A stretch of 64,000 bases of DNA from positions 45,136,001 through 45,200,000 of the forward strand of contig OY292278.1 in NCBI GenBank assembly GCA_958496175.1, read 5' to 3'. The position numbers and the translations under genes are program-made. This DNA is from Sisyra terminalis. Lineage: Eukaryota > Arthropoda > Insecta > Neuroptera > Sisyridae. The notes under the pieces were generated by a model. That model saw only the letters and a program-made list of their open reading frames with translations, did not search any database and was not told where the DNA came from. This document shows, one piece after another, positions 1 to 14,400 of the stretch. Positions within the stretch are counted from its first letter, which is position 1, and the number at the start of each line of letters is the position of its first letter.

Positions 1-3000
1 TCACATTACTATTCACTTGACAAGCTTGTTTCATAATCCGTCAAGAAAAGTATGCCTCATAATGAAAAGTCACCCCCTTAAAATGGCCTTATTTCAGCCT
101 TAGTTTGTCGCATGGATTTTGAAACTCCTTAAATTCCCGTTTTAAATTCCCAGGATTCTGTGCCGTTAAAACATATTATTTTTCCAGAACTATGTTACGG
201 AGGATTAATCCAATAATATTCAGCTTAATTTTAGCGAAAAAAACCATCCCTTATATCCTTATTATTCGTTTGAAAATAGTACTTTTTGAAACTTTGAAAT
301 GGAATTGTGAGCGTCCTGTTGCCCACAGGACTAAATTTTTTTCACATTACAATTCTTTTGACGGGCTTATTTCATAATCCGTCGAGAAAAGTATGCCTCA
401 TAATGAAAAGTCACCCCCTTAAAATGGCCTTATTTCTGCCTTAGTTTGTCGCATGGATTTTGAAACTCCTTAAATTCCCGATTTGAATTCCCAGGATTCT
501 GTGCCGTTAAAACATATTATTTTTACAGAACTATGTTACGGAGGATTAATCCAATAATATTCAGCTTAATTTTAGCGAAAAAAACCATCCCTTATATCCT
601 TATTATTCGTTTGAAAATAGTACTTTTTGAAACTTTGAAATGGAATTGTGAGCGTCCTGTTGCCCACAGGACTAAATTTTTTTCACATTTCTATTCTTTT
701 GACGGGCTTGTTTCATAATCCGTCGAGAAAAGTATGCCTCATAATGAAAAGTCACCCCCTTAAAATGGCCTTATTTCTGCCTTAGTTTGTCGCATGGATT
801 TTGAAACTCCTTAAATTCCCGATTTGAATTCCCAGGATTCTGTGCCGTTAAAACATATTATTTTTCCAGAACTATGTTACGGAGGATTAATCCAATAATA
901 TTCAGCTTAATTTTTGCGAAAAAAACCATCCCTTATATCCTTATTATTCGTTTGAAAATAGTACTTTTTGAAACTTTGAAATGGAATTGTGAGCGTCCTG
1001 TTGCCCACAGGACTAAAATTTTTTCACATTACTATTCACTTGACAGGCTTGTTTCATAATCCGTCGAGAAAAGTATGCCTCATAATGAAAAGTCACCCCC
1101 TTAAAATGGCCTTATTTCTGCCTTAGTTTGTAGCATGGATTTTGAAACTCCTTAAATTCCCGATTTGAATTCCCAGGATTCTGTGCCGTTAAAACATATT
1201 ATTTTTACAGAACTATGTTACGGAGGATTAATCCAATAATATTCAGCTTAATTTTAGCGAAAAAAACCATCCCTTATATCCTTAATATTCGTTTGAAAAT
1301 AGTACTTTTTGAAACTTTGAAATGGAATTGTGAGCGTCCTGTTGCCCACAGGACTAAATTTTTTTCACATTACAATTCTTTTGACGGGCTTATTTCATAA
1401 TCCGTTGAGAAAAGTATGCCTCATAATGAAAAGTCACCCCCTTAAAATGGCCTTATTTCTGCCTTAGTTTGTCGCATGGATTTTGAAACTCCTTAAATTC
1501 CCGATTTGAATTCCCAGGATTCTGTGCCGTTAAAACATATTATTTTTCCAGAACTATGTTACGGAGGATTAATCCAATAATATTCAGCTTAATTTTAGCG
1601 AAAAAAACCATCCCTTATATCCTTATTATTCGTTTGAAAATAGTACTTTTTGAAACTTTGAAATGGAATTGTGAGCGTCCTGTTGCCCACAGGACTAAAT
1701 TTTTTTCACATTACTATTCTTTTTACGGGCTTATTTCATAATCCGATGAGAAAAGTATGCCTCATAATGAAAAGTCACCCCCTTAAATCGGCCTTATTTC
1801 AGCCTTAATTTGTCGCATGGATTTTCAAACTCCTTATCCTCCCTTTTTAAATTCCCAGGATTCTGGAGCGTTAAAACATTAAATTTCAAGAACTATGTTA
1901 AGGAGGATTAATCCAATAATATTCAGTTTAATTTTAAGGAAATTAACATTCCCTTATATCCTTATTATTCGTTTGAAAATAGTCCTTTTTGAAACTTTGA
2001 AATGGAATTGTGAGCGTCCTGTTGCCCACAGGACTAAAATTTTTTCACATTACTATTCACTTGACGGGCTTGTTTCATAATCCGTCAAGAAAAGTATGCC
2101 TCATAATGAAAAGTCACCCCCTTAAAAAGGCCTTATTTCAGCCTTAATTTGTCGCATGGATTTTCAAACTCCTTATCCTCCCTTTTTAAATTCCCAGGAT
2201 TCTGGAGCGTTAAAACATATTAAATTTCAAGAACTATGTTAAAGAGGATTAATCCAATAATATTCAGTTTAATTTTAAGGAAATTAACATTCCCTTATAT
2301 CCTTATTATTCGTTTGAAAATAGTACTTTTTGAAACTTTGAAATGGAATTGTGAGCGTCCTGTTGCCCACAGGACTAAAATTTTTTCACATTTCTATTCT
2401 TTTGACGGGCTTGTTTCATAATCCGTCGAGAAAAGAAAGCCTCATAATGAAAAGTCACCCCCTTAAAATGGCCTTATTTCAGCCTTAGTTTGTCGCATGG
2501 ATTTTGAAACTCCTTAAATTCCCGATTTGAATTCCCAGGATTCTGTGCCGTTAAAACATATTATTTTTCCAGAACTATGTTACGGAGGATTAATCCAATA
2601 ATATTCAGCTTAATTTTAGCGAAAAAAACCATCCCTTATATCCTTATTATTCGTTTGAAAATAGTTCTTTTTGAAACTTTGAAATGGAATTGTGAGCGTC
2701 CTGTTGCCCACAGGACTAAATTTTTTTCACATTACTATTCTTTTGACGGGCTTATTTCATAATCCGATGAGAAGAGTATGCCTCATAATGAAAAGTCACC
2801 CCCTTAAAATGACCTTATTTCTGCCTTAGTTTGTCGCATGGATTTTGAAACTCCTTAAATTCCCGATTTGAATTCCCAGGATTCTGTGCCGTTAAAACAT
2901 ATTATTTTTCCAGAACTATGTTAAGGAGGATTAATCCAATAATATTCAGCTTAATTTTAGCGAAAAAAACCATCCCTTATATCCTTATTATTCGTTTGAA

Positions 3001-3940
3001 AATAGTACTTTTTGAAACTTTGAAATGGAATTGTGAGCGTCCTGTTGCCCACAGGACTAAAATTTTTTCACATTACTATTCACTTGAGAGGCTTGTTTCA
3101 TAATCTGTCGAGAAAAGTATGCCTAATAATGAAAAGTCACCCCCTTAAAATGGCCTTATTTCTGCCTTAGTTTGTCGCATGGATTTTCAAACTCCTTAAA
3201 TTCCCGATTTGAATTCCCAGGATTCTGTGCCGTTAAAACATATTATTTTTCCAGAACTATGTTACGGAGGATTAATCCAATAATATTCAGCTTAATTTTA
3301 GCGAAAAAAACCATCCCTTATATCCGTATTATTCGTTTGAAAATAGTACTTTTTGAAACTTTGAAATGGAATTGTGAGCGTCCTGTTGCCCACAGGACTA
3401 AAATTTTTTCACTTTACTATTCACTTGAAGGCCTTGTTTCATAATCCGTTGAGAAAACTAGGCCTCATAATGAAAAGTCACCCCCTTAAAATGGCCTTAT
3501 TTCAGCCTTAGTTTGTCGCATGGATTTTGAAACTCCTTAAATTCCCGTTTTAAATTCCCAGGATTCTGTGCCGTTAAAACATATTATTTTTCCAGAACTA
3601 TGTTACGGAGGATTAATCCAATAATATTCAGCTTAATTTTAGCGAAAAAAACCATCCCTTATATCCTTATTATTCGTTTGAAAATAGTACTTTTTGAAAC
3701 TTTGAAATGGAATTGTGAGCGTCCTGTTGCCCACAGGACTAAAATTTTTTCACATTTCTATTCACTTGACGGGCTTGTTTCATAATCCGTCAAGAAAAGT
3801 ATGCCTCATAATGAAAAGTCACCCCCTTAAAATGGCCTTATTTCAGCCTTAATTTGTCGCATGGATTTTCAAACTCCTTATCCTCCCTTTTTAAATTCCC
3901 AGGATTCTGGAGCGTTAAATCATATTAAATTTTAAGAACT

Positions 3941-6900
3941 ATGTTAAGGAGGATTAATCCAATAATATTCAGCTTAATTTTAGCGAAAAAAACCATCCCT
4001 TATATCCATATTATTCGTTTGAAAATAGTACATTTTGAAACTTTGAAATGGAATTGTGAGCGTCCTGTTGCCCACAGGACTAAAATTTTTTCACATTACT
4101 ATTCACTTGACGGGCTTATTTCATAATCCGTTGAGAAAAGTATGCCTCATAATGAAAAGTCACCCCCTTAAAATGGCCTTATTTCTGCCTTAGTTTGTCG
4201 CATGGATTTTGAAACTCCTTAAATTCCCGATTTGAATTCCCAGGATTCTGTGCCGTTAAAACATATTATTTTTACAGAACTATGTTACGGAGGATTAATC
4301 CAATAATATTCAGCTTAATTTTAGCGAAAAAAACCATCCCTTATATCCTTATTATTCGTTTGAAAATAGTACTTTTTGAAACTTTGAAATGGAATTGTGA
4401 GCGTCCTGTTGCCCACAGGACTAAAATTTTTTCACATTACTATTCACTTGACGGGCTTGTTTCATAATCCGTCGAGAAAAGTATGCCTCATAATGAAAAG
4501 TCACCCCCTAAAAATGGCCTTATTTCTGCCTTAGTTTGTCGCATGGATTTTCAAACTCCTTAAATTCCCGATTTGAATTCCCAGGATTCTGTGCCGTTAA
4601 AACATATTATTTTTACAGAACTATGTTACGGAGGATTAATCCAATAATATTCAGCTTAATTTTAGCGAAAAAAACCATCCCTTATATCCTTATTATTCGT
4701 TTGAAAATAGTACTTTTTGAAACTTTGAAATGGAATTGTGAGCGTCCTGTGGCCCACAGGACTAAATTTTTTTCACATTTCTATTCTTTTGACGGGCTTG
4801 TTTCATAATCCGTCGAGAAAAGTATGCCTCATAATGAAAAGTCACCCCCTTAAAATGGCCTTATTTCTGCCTTAGTTTGTCGCATGGATTTTCAAACTCC
4901 TTAAATTCCCGATTAGAATTCCCAGGATTCTGTGCCGTTAAAACATATTATTTTTCCAGAACTATGTTACGGAGGATTAATCCAATAATATTCAGCTTAA
5001 TTTTAGCGAAAAAAACCATCCCTTATATCCTTATTATTCGTTTGAAAATAGTACTTTTTGAAACTTTGAAATGGAATTGTGAGCGTCCTGTTGCCCACAG
5101 GACTAAATTTTTTTCACATTTCTATTCTTTTGACGGGCTTGTTTCATAATCTGTCGAGAAAAGTATGCCTCATAATGAAAAGTCACCCCCTTAAAATGGC
5201 CTTATTTCTGCCTTAGTTTGTCGCATGGATTTTCAAACTCCTTAAATTCCCGATTTGAATTCCCAGGATTCTGTGCCGTTAAAACATATTATTTTTACAG
5301 AACTATGTTACGGAGGATTAATCCAATAATATTCAGCTTAATTTTAGCGAAAAAAACCATCCCTTATATCCTTATTATTCGTTTGAAAATAGTACTTTTT
5401 GAAACTTTGAAATGGAATTGTGAGCGTCCTGTTGCCCACAGGACTAAAATTTTTTCACATTTCTATTCACTTGACGGGCTTGTTTCATAATCCGTCAAGA
5501 AAAGTATGCCTCATAATGAAAAGTCACCCCCTTAAAATGGCCTTATTTCAGCCTTAATTTGTCGCATGGATTTTCAAACTCCTTATCCTCCCTTTTTAAA
5601 TTCCCAGGATTCTGGAGCGTTAAATCATATTAAATTTTAAGAACTATGTTAAGGAGGATTAATCCAATAATATTCAGCTTAATTTTAGCGAAAAAAACCA
5701 TCCCTTATATCCATATTATTCGTTTGAAAATAGTACATTTTGAAACTTTGAAATGGAATTGTGAGCGTCCTGTTGCCCACAGGACTAAAATTTTTTCACA
5801 TTACTATTCACTTGACGGGCTTATTTCATAATCCGTTGAGAAAAGTATGCCTCATAATGAAAAGTCACCCCCTTAAAATGGCCTTATTTCTGCCTTAGTT
5901 TGTCGCATGGATTTTGAAACTCCTTAAATTCCCGATTTGAATTCCCAGGATTCTGTGCCGTTAAAACATATTATTTTTACAGAACTATGTTACGGAGGAT
6001 TAATCCAATAATATTCAGCTTAATTTTAGCGAAAAAAACCATCCCTTATATCCTTATTATTCGTTTGAAAATAGTACTTTTTGAAACTTTGAAATGGAAT
6101 TGTGAGCGTCCTGTTGCCCACAGGACTAAAATTTTTTCACATTACTATTCACTTGACGGGCTTGTTTCATAATCCGTCGAGAAAAGTATGCCTCATAATG
6201 AAAAGTCACCCCCTAAAAATGGCCTTATTTCTGCCTTAGTTTGTCGCATGGATTTTCAAACTCCTTAAATTCCCGATTTGAATTCCCAGGATTCTGTGCC
6301 GTTAAAACATATTATTTTTACAGAACTATGTTACGGAGGATTAATCCAATAATATTCAGCTTAATTTTAGCGAAAAAAACCATCCCTTATATCCTTATTA
6401 TTCGTTTGAAAATAGTACTTTTTGAAACTTTGAAATGGAATTGTGAGCGTCCTGTGGCCCACAGGACTAAATTTTTTTCACATTTCTATTCTTTTGACGG
6501 GCTTGTTTCATAATCCGTCGAGAAAAGTATGCCTCATAATGAAAAGTCACCCCCTTAAAATGGCCTTATTTCTGCCTTAGTTTGTCGCATGGATTTTCAA
6601 ACTCCTTAAATTCCCGATTAGAATTCCCAGGATTCTGTGCCGTTAAAACATATTATTTTTCCAGAACTATGTTACGGAGGATTAATCCAATAATATTCAG
6701 CTTAATTTTAGCGAAAAAAACCATCCCTTATATCCTTATTATTCGTTTGAAAATAGTACTTTTTGAAACTTTGAAATGGAATTGTGAGCGTCCTGTTGCC
6801 CACAGGACTAAATTTTTTTCACATTTCTATTCTTTTGACGGGCTTGTTTCATAATCTGTCGAGAAAAGTATGCCTCATAATGAAAAGTCACCCCCTTAAA

Positions 6901-9900
6901 ATGGCCTTATTTCTGCCTTAGTTTGTCGCATGGATTTTCAAACTCCTTAAATTCCCGATTTGAATTCCCAGGATTCTGTGCCGTTAAAACATATTATTTT
7001 TACAGAACTATGTTACGGAGGATTAATCCAATAATATTCAGCTTAATTTTAGCGAAAAAAACCATCCCTTATATCCTTATTATTCGTTTGAAAATAGTAC
7101 TTTTTGAAACTTTGAAATGGAATTGTGAGCGTCCTGTTGCCCACAGGACTAAAATTTTTTCACATTACTATTCTTTTGACGGGCTTATTTCATAATCCGT
7201 TGAGAAAAGTATGCCTCATAATGAAAAGTCACCCCCTTAAAATGGCCTTATTTCTGCCTTAGTTTGTCGCATGGATTTTGAAACTCCTTAAATTCCCGAT
7301 TTGAATTCCCTGGATTCTGTGCCGTTAAAACATATTATTTTTCCAGAACTATGTTACGGAGGATTAATCCAATAATATTCAGCTTAATTTTAGCGAAAAA
7401 AACCATCCCTTATATCCTTATTATTCGTTTGAAAATAGTACTTTTTGAAACTTTGAAATGGAATTGTGAGCGTCCTGTTGCCCACAGGACTAAAATTTTT
7501 TCACATTTCTATTCACTTGACGGGCTTGTTTCATAATCCGTCAAGAAAAGTATGCCTCATAATGAAAAGTCACCCCCTTAAAATGGCCTTATTTCAGCCT
7601 TAATTTGTCGCATGGATTTTCAAACTCCTTATCCTCCCTTTTTAAATTCCCAGGATTCTGGAGCGTTAAATCATATTAAATTTTAAGAACTATGTTAAGG
7701 AGGATTAATCCAATAATATTCAGCTTAATTTTAGCGAAAAAAACCATCCCTTATATCCATATTATTCGTTTGAAAATAGTACATTTTGAAACTTTGAAAT
7801 GGAATTGTGAGCGTCCTGTTGCCCACAGGACTAAAATTTTTTCACATTACTATTCACTTGACGGGCTTATTTCATAATCCGTTGAGAAAAGTATGCCTCA
7901 TAATGAAAAGTCACCCCCTTAAAATGGCCTTATTTCTGCCTTAGTTTGTCGCATGGATTTTGAAACTCCTTAAATTCCCGATTTGAATTCCCTGGATTCT
8001 GTGCCGTTAAAACATATTATTTTTCCAGAACTATGTTACGGAGGATTAATCCAATAATATTCAGCTTAATTTTAGCGAAAAAAACCATCCCTTATATCCT
8101 TATTATTCGTTTGAAAATAGTACTTTTTGAAACTTTGAAATGGAATTGTGAGCGTCCTGTTGCCCACAGGACTAAAATTTTTTCACATTTCTATTCACTT
8201 GACGGGCTTGTTTCATAATCCGTCAAGAAAAGTATGCCTCATAATGAAAAGTCACCCCCTTAAAATGGCCTTATTTCAGCCTTAATTTGTCGCATGGATT
8301 TTCAAACTCCTTATCCTCCCTTTTTAAATTCCCAGGATTCTGGAGCGTTAAATCATATTAAATTTTAAGAACTATGTTAAGGAGGATTAATCCAATAATA
8401 TTCAGCTTAATTTTAGCGAAAAAAACCATCCCTTATATCCATATTATTCGTTTGAAAATAGTACATTTTGAAACTTTGAAATGGAATTGTGAGCGTCCTG
8501 TTGCCCACAGGACTAAAATTTTTTCACATTACTATTCTTTTGACGGGCTTATTTCATAATCCGTTGAGAAAAGTATGCCTCATAATGAAAAGTCACCCCC
8601 TTAAAATGGCCTTATTTCTGCCTTAGTTTGTCGCATGGATTTTGAAACTCCTTAAATTCCCGATTTGAATTCCCTGGATTCTGTGCCGTTAAAACATATT
8701 ATTTTTCCAGAACTATGTTACGGAGGATTAATCCAATAATATTCAGCTTAATTTTAGCGAAAAAAACCATCCCTTATATCCTTATTATTCGTTTGAAAAT
8801 AGTACTTTTTGAAACTTTGAAATGGAATTGTGAGCGTCCTGTTGCCCACAGGACTAAAATTTTTTCACATTTCTATTCACTTGACGGGCTTGTTTCATAA
8901 TCCGTCAAGAAAAGTATGCCTCATAATGAAAAGTCACCCCCTTAAAATGGCCTTATTTCAGCCTTAATTTGTCGCATGGATTTTCAAACTCCTTATCCTC
9001 CCTTTTTAAATTCCCAGGATTCTGGAGCGTTAAATCATATTAAATTTTAAGAACTATGTTAAGGAGGATTAATCCAATAATATTCAGCTTAATTTTAGCG
9101 AAAAAAACCATCCCTTATATCCATATTATTCGTTTGAAAATAGTACATTTTGAAACTTTGAAATGGAATTGTGAGCGTCCTGTTGCCCACAGGACTAAAA
9201 TTTTTTCACATTACTATTCACTTGACGGGCTTATTTCATAATCCGTTGAGAAAAGTATGCCTCATAATGAAAAGTCACCCCCTTAAAATGGCCTTATTTC
9301 TGCCTTAGTTTGTCGCATGGATTTTGAAACTCCTTAAATTCCCGATTTGAATTCCCTGGATTCTGTGCCGTTAAAACATATTATTTTTCCAGAACTATGT
9401 TACGGAGGATTAATCCAATAATATTCAGCTTAATTTTAGCGAAAAAAACCATCCCTTATATCCTTATTATTCGTTTGAAAATAGTACTTTTTGAAACTTT
9501 GAAATGGAATTGTGAGCGTCCTGTTGCCCACAGGACTAAAATTTTTTCACATTTCTATTCACTTGACGGGCTTGTTTCATAATCCGTCAAGAAAAGTATG
9601 CCTCATAATGAAAAGTCACCCCCTTAAAATGGCCTTATTTCAGCCTTAATTTGTCGCATGGATTTTCAAACTCCTTATCCTCCCTTTTTAAATTCCCAGG
9701 ATTCTGGAGCGTTAAATCATATTAAATTTTAAGAACTATGTTAAGGAGGATTAATCCAATAATATTCAGCTTAATTTTAGCGAAAAAAACCATCCCTTAT
9801 ATCCATATTATTCGTTTGAAAATAGTACATTTTGAAACTTTGAAATGGAATTGTGAGCGTCCTGTTGCCCACAGGACTAAAATTTTTTCACATTACTATT

Positions 9901-11442
9901 CACTTGACGGGCTTATTTCATAATCCGTTGAGAAAAGTATGCCTCATAATGAAAAGTCACCCCCTTAAAATGGCCTTATTTCTGCCTTAGTTTGTCGCAT
10001 GGATTTTGAAACTCCTTAAATTCCCGATTTGAATTCCCAGGATTCTGTGCCGTTAAAACATATTATTTTTACAGAACTATGTTACGGAGGATTAATCCAA
10101 TAATATTCAGCTTAATTTTAGCGAAAAAAACCATCCCTTATATCCTTATTATTCGTTTGAAAATAGTACTTTTTGAAACTTTGAAATGGAATTGTGAGCG
10201 TCCTGTTGCCCACAGGACTAAAATTTTTTCACATTACTATTCACTTGACGGGCTTGTTTCATAATCCGTCGAGAAAAGTATGCCTCATAATGAAAAGTCA
10301 CCCCCTAAAAATGGCCTTATTTCTGCCTTAGTTTGTCGCATGGATTTTCAAACTCCTTAAATTCCCGATTTGAATTCCCAGGATTCTGTGCCGTTAAAAC
10401 ATATTATTTTTACAGAACTATGTTACGGAGGATTAATCCAATAATATTCAGCTTAATTTTAGCGAAAAAAACCATCCCTTATATCCTTATTATTCGTTTG
10501 AAAATAGTACTTTTTGAAACTTTGAAATGGAATTGTGAGCGTCCTGTGGCCCACAGGACTAAATTTTTTTCACATTTCTATTCTTTTGACGGGCTTGTTT
10601 CATAATCCGTCGAGAAAAGTATGCCTCATAATGAAAAGTCACCCCCTTAAAATGGCCTTATTTCTGCCTTAGTTTGTCGCATGGATTTTCAAACTCCTTA
10701 AATTCCCGATTAGAATTCCCAGGATTCTGTGCCGTTAAAACATATTATTTTTCCAGAACTATGTTACGGAGGATTAATCCAATAATATTCAGCTTAATTT
10801 TAGCGAAAAAAACCATCCCTTATATCCTTATTATTCGTTTGAAAATAGTACTTTTTGAAACTTTGAAATGGAATTGTGAGCGTCCTGTTGCCCACAGGAC
10901 TAAATTTTTTTCACATTTCTATTCTTTTGACGGGCTTGTTTCATAATCTGTCGAGAAAAGTATGCCTCATAATGAAAAGTCACCCCCTTAAAATGGCCTT
11001 ATTTCTGCCTTAGTTTGTCGCATGGATTTTCAAACTCCTTAAATTCCCGATTTGAATTCCCAGGATTCTGTGCCGTTAAAACATATTATTTTTACAGAAC
11101 TATGTTACGGAGGATTAATCCAATAATATTCAGCTTAATTTTAGCGAAAAAAACCATCCCTTATATCCTTATTATTCGTTTGAAAATAGTACTTTTTGAA
11201 ACTTTGAAATGGAATTGTGAGCGTCCTGTTGCCCACAGGACTAAAATTTTTTCACATTACTATTCTTTTGACGGGCTTATTTCATAATCCGTTGAGAAAA
11301 GTATGCCTCATAATGAAAAGTCACCCCCTTAAAATGGCCTTATTTCTGCCTTAGTTTGTCGCATGGATTTTGAAACTCCTTAAATTCCCGATTTGAATTC
11401 CCTGGATTCTGTGCCGTTAAAACATATTATTTTTCCAGAACT
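3941..11442 (+). repeat. Higher-order repeat: 1705-bp pentamer, three copies
   Basis: The block 3941-5645 (five monomers of 341 bp) recurs almost unchanged at 5646-7350 and again at 9738-11442. Each block has the same order of diagnostic variants. Monomer 1 has TATCCATATTATTCG and GTACATTTTG. Monomer 3 has GTCCTGTGGCCCACAGGAC. Monomer 4 has CCCGATTAGAATTCCC. The last monomer of copies 2 and 3 differs slightly from copy 1 at its end. This is a true higher-order repeat, produced by unequal exchange or gene conversion of multi-monomer units. Confidence 0.9.
7351..10078 (+). repeat. Higher-order repeat: 682-bp dimer, four copies
   Basis: Between two pentamer copies, a two-monomer unit is repeated four times, starting at 7351, 8033, 8715 and 9397. 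One monomer carries CCCTGGATTCTG (instead of CCCAGG). The other carries the TATCCATATTATTCG variant and the TTATCCTCCCTTTTTAAATT upstream block. The dimer shares its second monomer with the first monomer of the pentamer that starts at 9738, so the two higher-order units are interlocked. Confidence 0.88.
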
Positions 11443-14400
11443 ATGTTACGGAGGATTAATCCAATAATATTCAGCTTAATTTTAGCGAAAAAAACCATCC
11501 CTTATATCCTTATTATTCGTTTGAAAATAGTACTTTTTGAAACTTTGAAATGGAATTGTGAGCGTCCTGTTGCCCACAGGACTAAAATTTTTTCACATTA
11601 CTATTCACTTGACAGGCTTGTTTCATAATCCGTCGAGAAAAGTATGCCTCATAATGAAAAGTCACCCCCTTAAAATGGCCTTATTTCTGCCTTAGTTTGT
11701 AGCATGGATTTTGAAACTCCTTAAATTCCCGATTTGAATTCCCAGGATTCTGTGCCGTTAAAACATATTATTTTTACAGAACTATGTTACGGAGGATTAA
11801 TCCAATAATATTCAGCTTAATTTTAGCGAAAAAAACCATCCCTTATATCCTTATTATTCGTTTGAAAATAGTACTTTTTGAAACTTTGAAATGGAATTGT
11901 GAGCGTCCTGTTGCCCACAGGACTAAATTTTTTTCACATTTCTATTCTTTTGACGAGCTTGTTTCATAATCTGTCGAGAAAAGTATGCCTCATAATGAAA
12001 AGTCACCCCCTTAAAATGGCCTTATTTCTGCCTTAGTTTGTCGCATGGATTTTCAAACTCCTTAAATTCCCGATTTGAATTCCCAGGATTCTGTGCCGTT
12101 AAAACATATTATTTTTACAGAACTATGTTACGGAGGATTAATCCAATAATATTCAGCTTAATTTTAGCGAAAAAAACCATCCCTTATATCCTTATTATTC
12201 GTTTGAAAATAGTACTTTTTGAAACTTTGAAATGGAATTGTGAGCGTCCTGTTGCCCACAGGACTAAAATTTTTTCACATTACTATTCTTTTGACGGGCT
12301 TATTTCATAATCCGTTGAGAAAAGTATGCCTCATAATGAAAAGTCACCCCCTTAAAATGGCCTTATTTCTGCCTTAGTTTGTCGCATGGATTTTGAAACT
12401 CCTTAAATTCCCGATTTGAATTCCCTGGATTCTGTGCCGTTAAAACATATTATTTTTCCAGAACTATGTTACGGAGGATTAATCCAATAATATTCAGCTT
12501 AATTTTAGCGAAAAAAACCATCCCTTATATCCTTATTATTCGTTTGAAAATAGTACTTTTTGAAACTTTGAAATGGAATTGTGAGCGTCCTGTTGCCCAC
12601 AGGACTAAAATTTTTTCACATTACTATTCACTTGACGGGCTTGTTTCATAATCCGTCAAGAAAAGTATGCCTCATAATGAAAAGTCACCCCCTTAAATCG
12701 GCCTTATTTCAGCCTTAATTTGTCGCATGGATTTTCAAACTCCTTATCCTCCCTTTTTAAATTCCCAGGATTCTGGAGCGTTAAAACATATTAAATTTCA
12801 AGAACTATGTTAAGGAGGATTAATCCAATAATATTCAGTTTAATTTTAAGGAAATTAACATTCCCTTATATCCTTATTATTCGTTTGAAAATAGTCCTTT
12901 TTGAAACTTTGAAATGGAATTGTGAGCGTCCTGTTGCCCACAGGACTAAAATTTTTTCACATTACTATTCTTTTGACGGGCTTGTTTCATAATCCGTCGA
13001 GAAAAGTATGCCTCATAATGAAAAGTCACCCCCTTAAAATGGCCTTATTTCAGCCTTAGTTTGTCGCATGGATTTTCAAACTCCTTAAATTACCGTTTTA
13101 AATTCCCAGGATTCTGTGCCGTTAAAACTTATTATTTTTCCAGAACTATGTTACGGAGAATTAATCCAATAATATTCCGCTTAATTTTAGCGAAAAAAAC
13201 CATCCCTTATATCCTTATTATTCGTTTGAAAATAGTACTTTTTGAAACTTTGAAATGGAATTGTGAGCGTCCTGTTGCCCACAGGACTAAAATTTTTTCA
13301 CATTACTATTCACTTGACGGGCTTGTTTCATAATCCGTCAAGAAAAGTATGCCTCATAATGAAAAGTCACCCCCTTAAAATGGCCTTATTTCAGCCTTAG
13401 TTTGTCGCATGGATTTTGAAACTCCTTATCCTCCCTTTTTAAATTCCCAGGATTCTGGAGCGTTAAAACTTATTATTTTTCCAGAACTATGTTACGGAGA
13501 ATTAATCCAATAATATTCCGCTTAATTTTAAGGAAATTAACATTCCCTTATATCCTTATTATTCGTTTGAAAATAGTCCTTTTTGAAACTTTGAAATGGA
13601 ATTGTGAGCGTCCTGTTGCCCACAGGACTAAAATTTTTTCACATTACTATTCTTTTGACGGGCTTGTTTCATAATCCGTCGAGAAAAGTATGCCTCATAA
13701 TGAAAAGTCACCCCCTTAAAATGGCCTTATTTCAGCCTTAGTTTGTCGCATGGATTTTGAAACTCCTTAAATTCCCGTTTTAAATTCCCAGGATTCTGTG
13801 CCGTTAAAACATATTATTTTTCCAGAACTATGTTACGGAGGATTAATCCAATAATATTCAGCTTAATTTTAGCAAAAAAAACCATCCCTTATATCCTTAT
13901 TATTCGTTTGAAAATAGTACTTTTTGAAACTTTGAAATGGAATTGTGAGCGTCCTGTTGCCCACAGGACTAAAATTTTTTCACATTACTATTCACTTGAC
14001 GGGCTTGTTTCATAATCCGTCGAGAAAAGTATGCCTCATAATGAAAAGTCACCCCCTTAAAATGGCCTTATTTCGGCCTTAATTTGTCGCATGGATTATC
14101 AAACTCCTTAACCTCCCGTTTTAAATTCGTAGAATTCTATCCCGTTAAATCATATTATTTTTCAAGAACTATGTTAAGGAGGATTAATCCAATAATATTC
14201 AGATTAATTTTAAGGAAATTAACATTCCCTTATATCTTTATTATTCGGTTGAAAATAGTCCTTTTTGAAACTTTTAAATGATATTGCAATTGGCCTTTTG
14301 CACATAGATTAATTTTTTTTTCTCATTTTTATACAAGACAGGGCATTTTTTTCTAATTCATTGGCAAAAATACCCCTATCAAGAAAAGCAATCTCGGTTT

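Larger units (their letters stand above)
1..14400 (+). repeat. 341-bp satellite DNA array (left, plus orientation)
   Basis: About 42 head-to-tail monomers with a strict period of 341 bp (one of 339 bp near 1556-1894) run from the window start to about 14400. A recognisable anchor is ATGTTACGGAGGATTAATCC, at 192, 533, 874, 1215 and so on. Each monomer contains the stem-loop GTCCTGT-TGCCC-ACAGGAC. Monomers fall into subtypes: a core type, and a type with an alternative middle block (AAGGAAATTAACATTCCC) found near 1895-2500 and 12800-14280. The last monomer before the palindrome (14084-14400) is strongly decayed, as expected at an array edge. Open frames of 61-90 codons recur in each monomer, but 341 is not a multiple of three and differences between copies are not silent, so I do not call them genes. 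The array continues left of the window. Confidence 0.97.

Noticed and set aside
269..285. TTCGTTTGAAAATAG in each monomer resembles the start of a CENP-B box.
   Set aside because: The obligatory CGGG half of the CENP-B core is absent, and CENP-B box use is not established in insects.
192..14281. Open frames of 61 or 90 codons repeated in every satellite monomer.
   Set aside because: The 341-bp period is out of phase with three, replacement changes between copies are common, no splice or promoter signal is seen, and the frame is preserved simply because the monomers are young copies.
1..14400. Regular periodicity that could suggest a CRISPR-like array.
   Set aside because: The whole 341-bp unit is repeated without unique spacers; this is eukaryotic satellite DNA.
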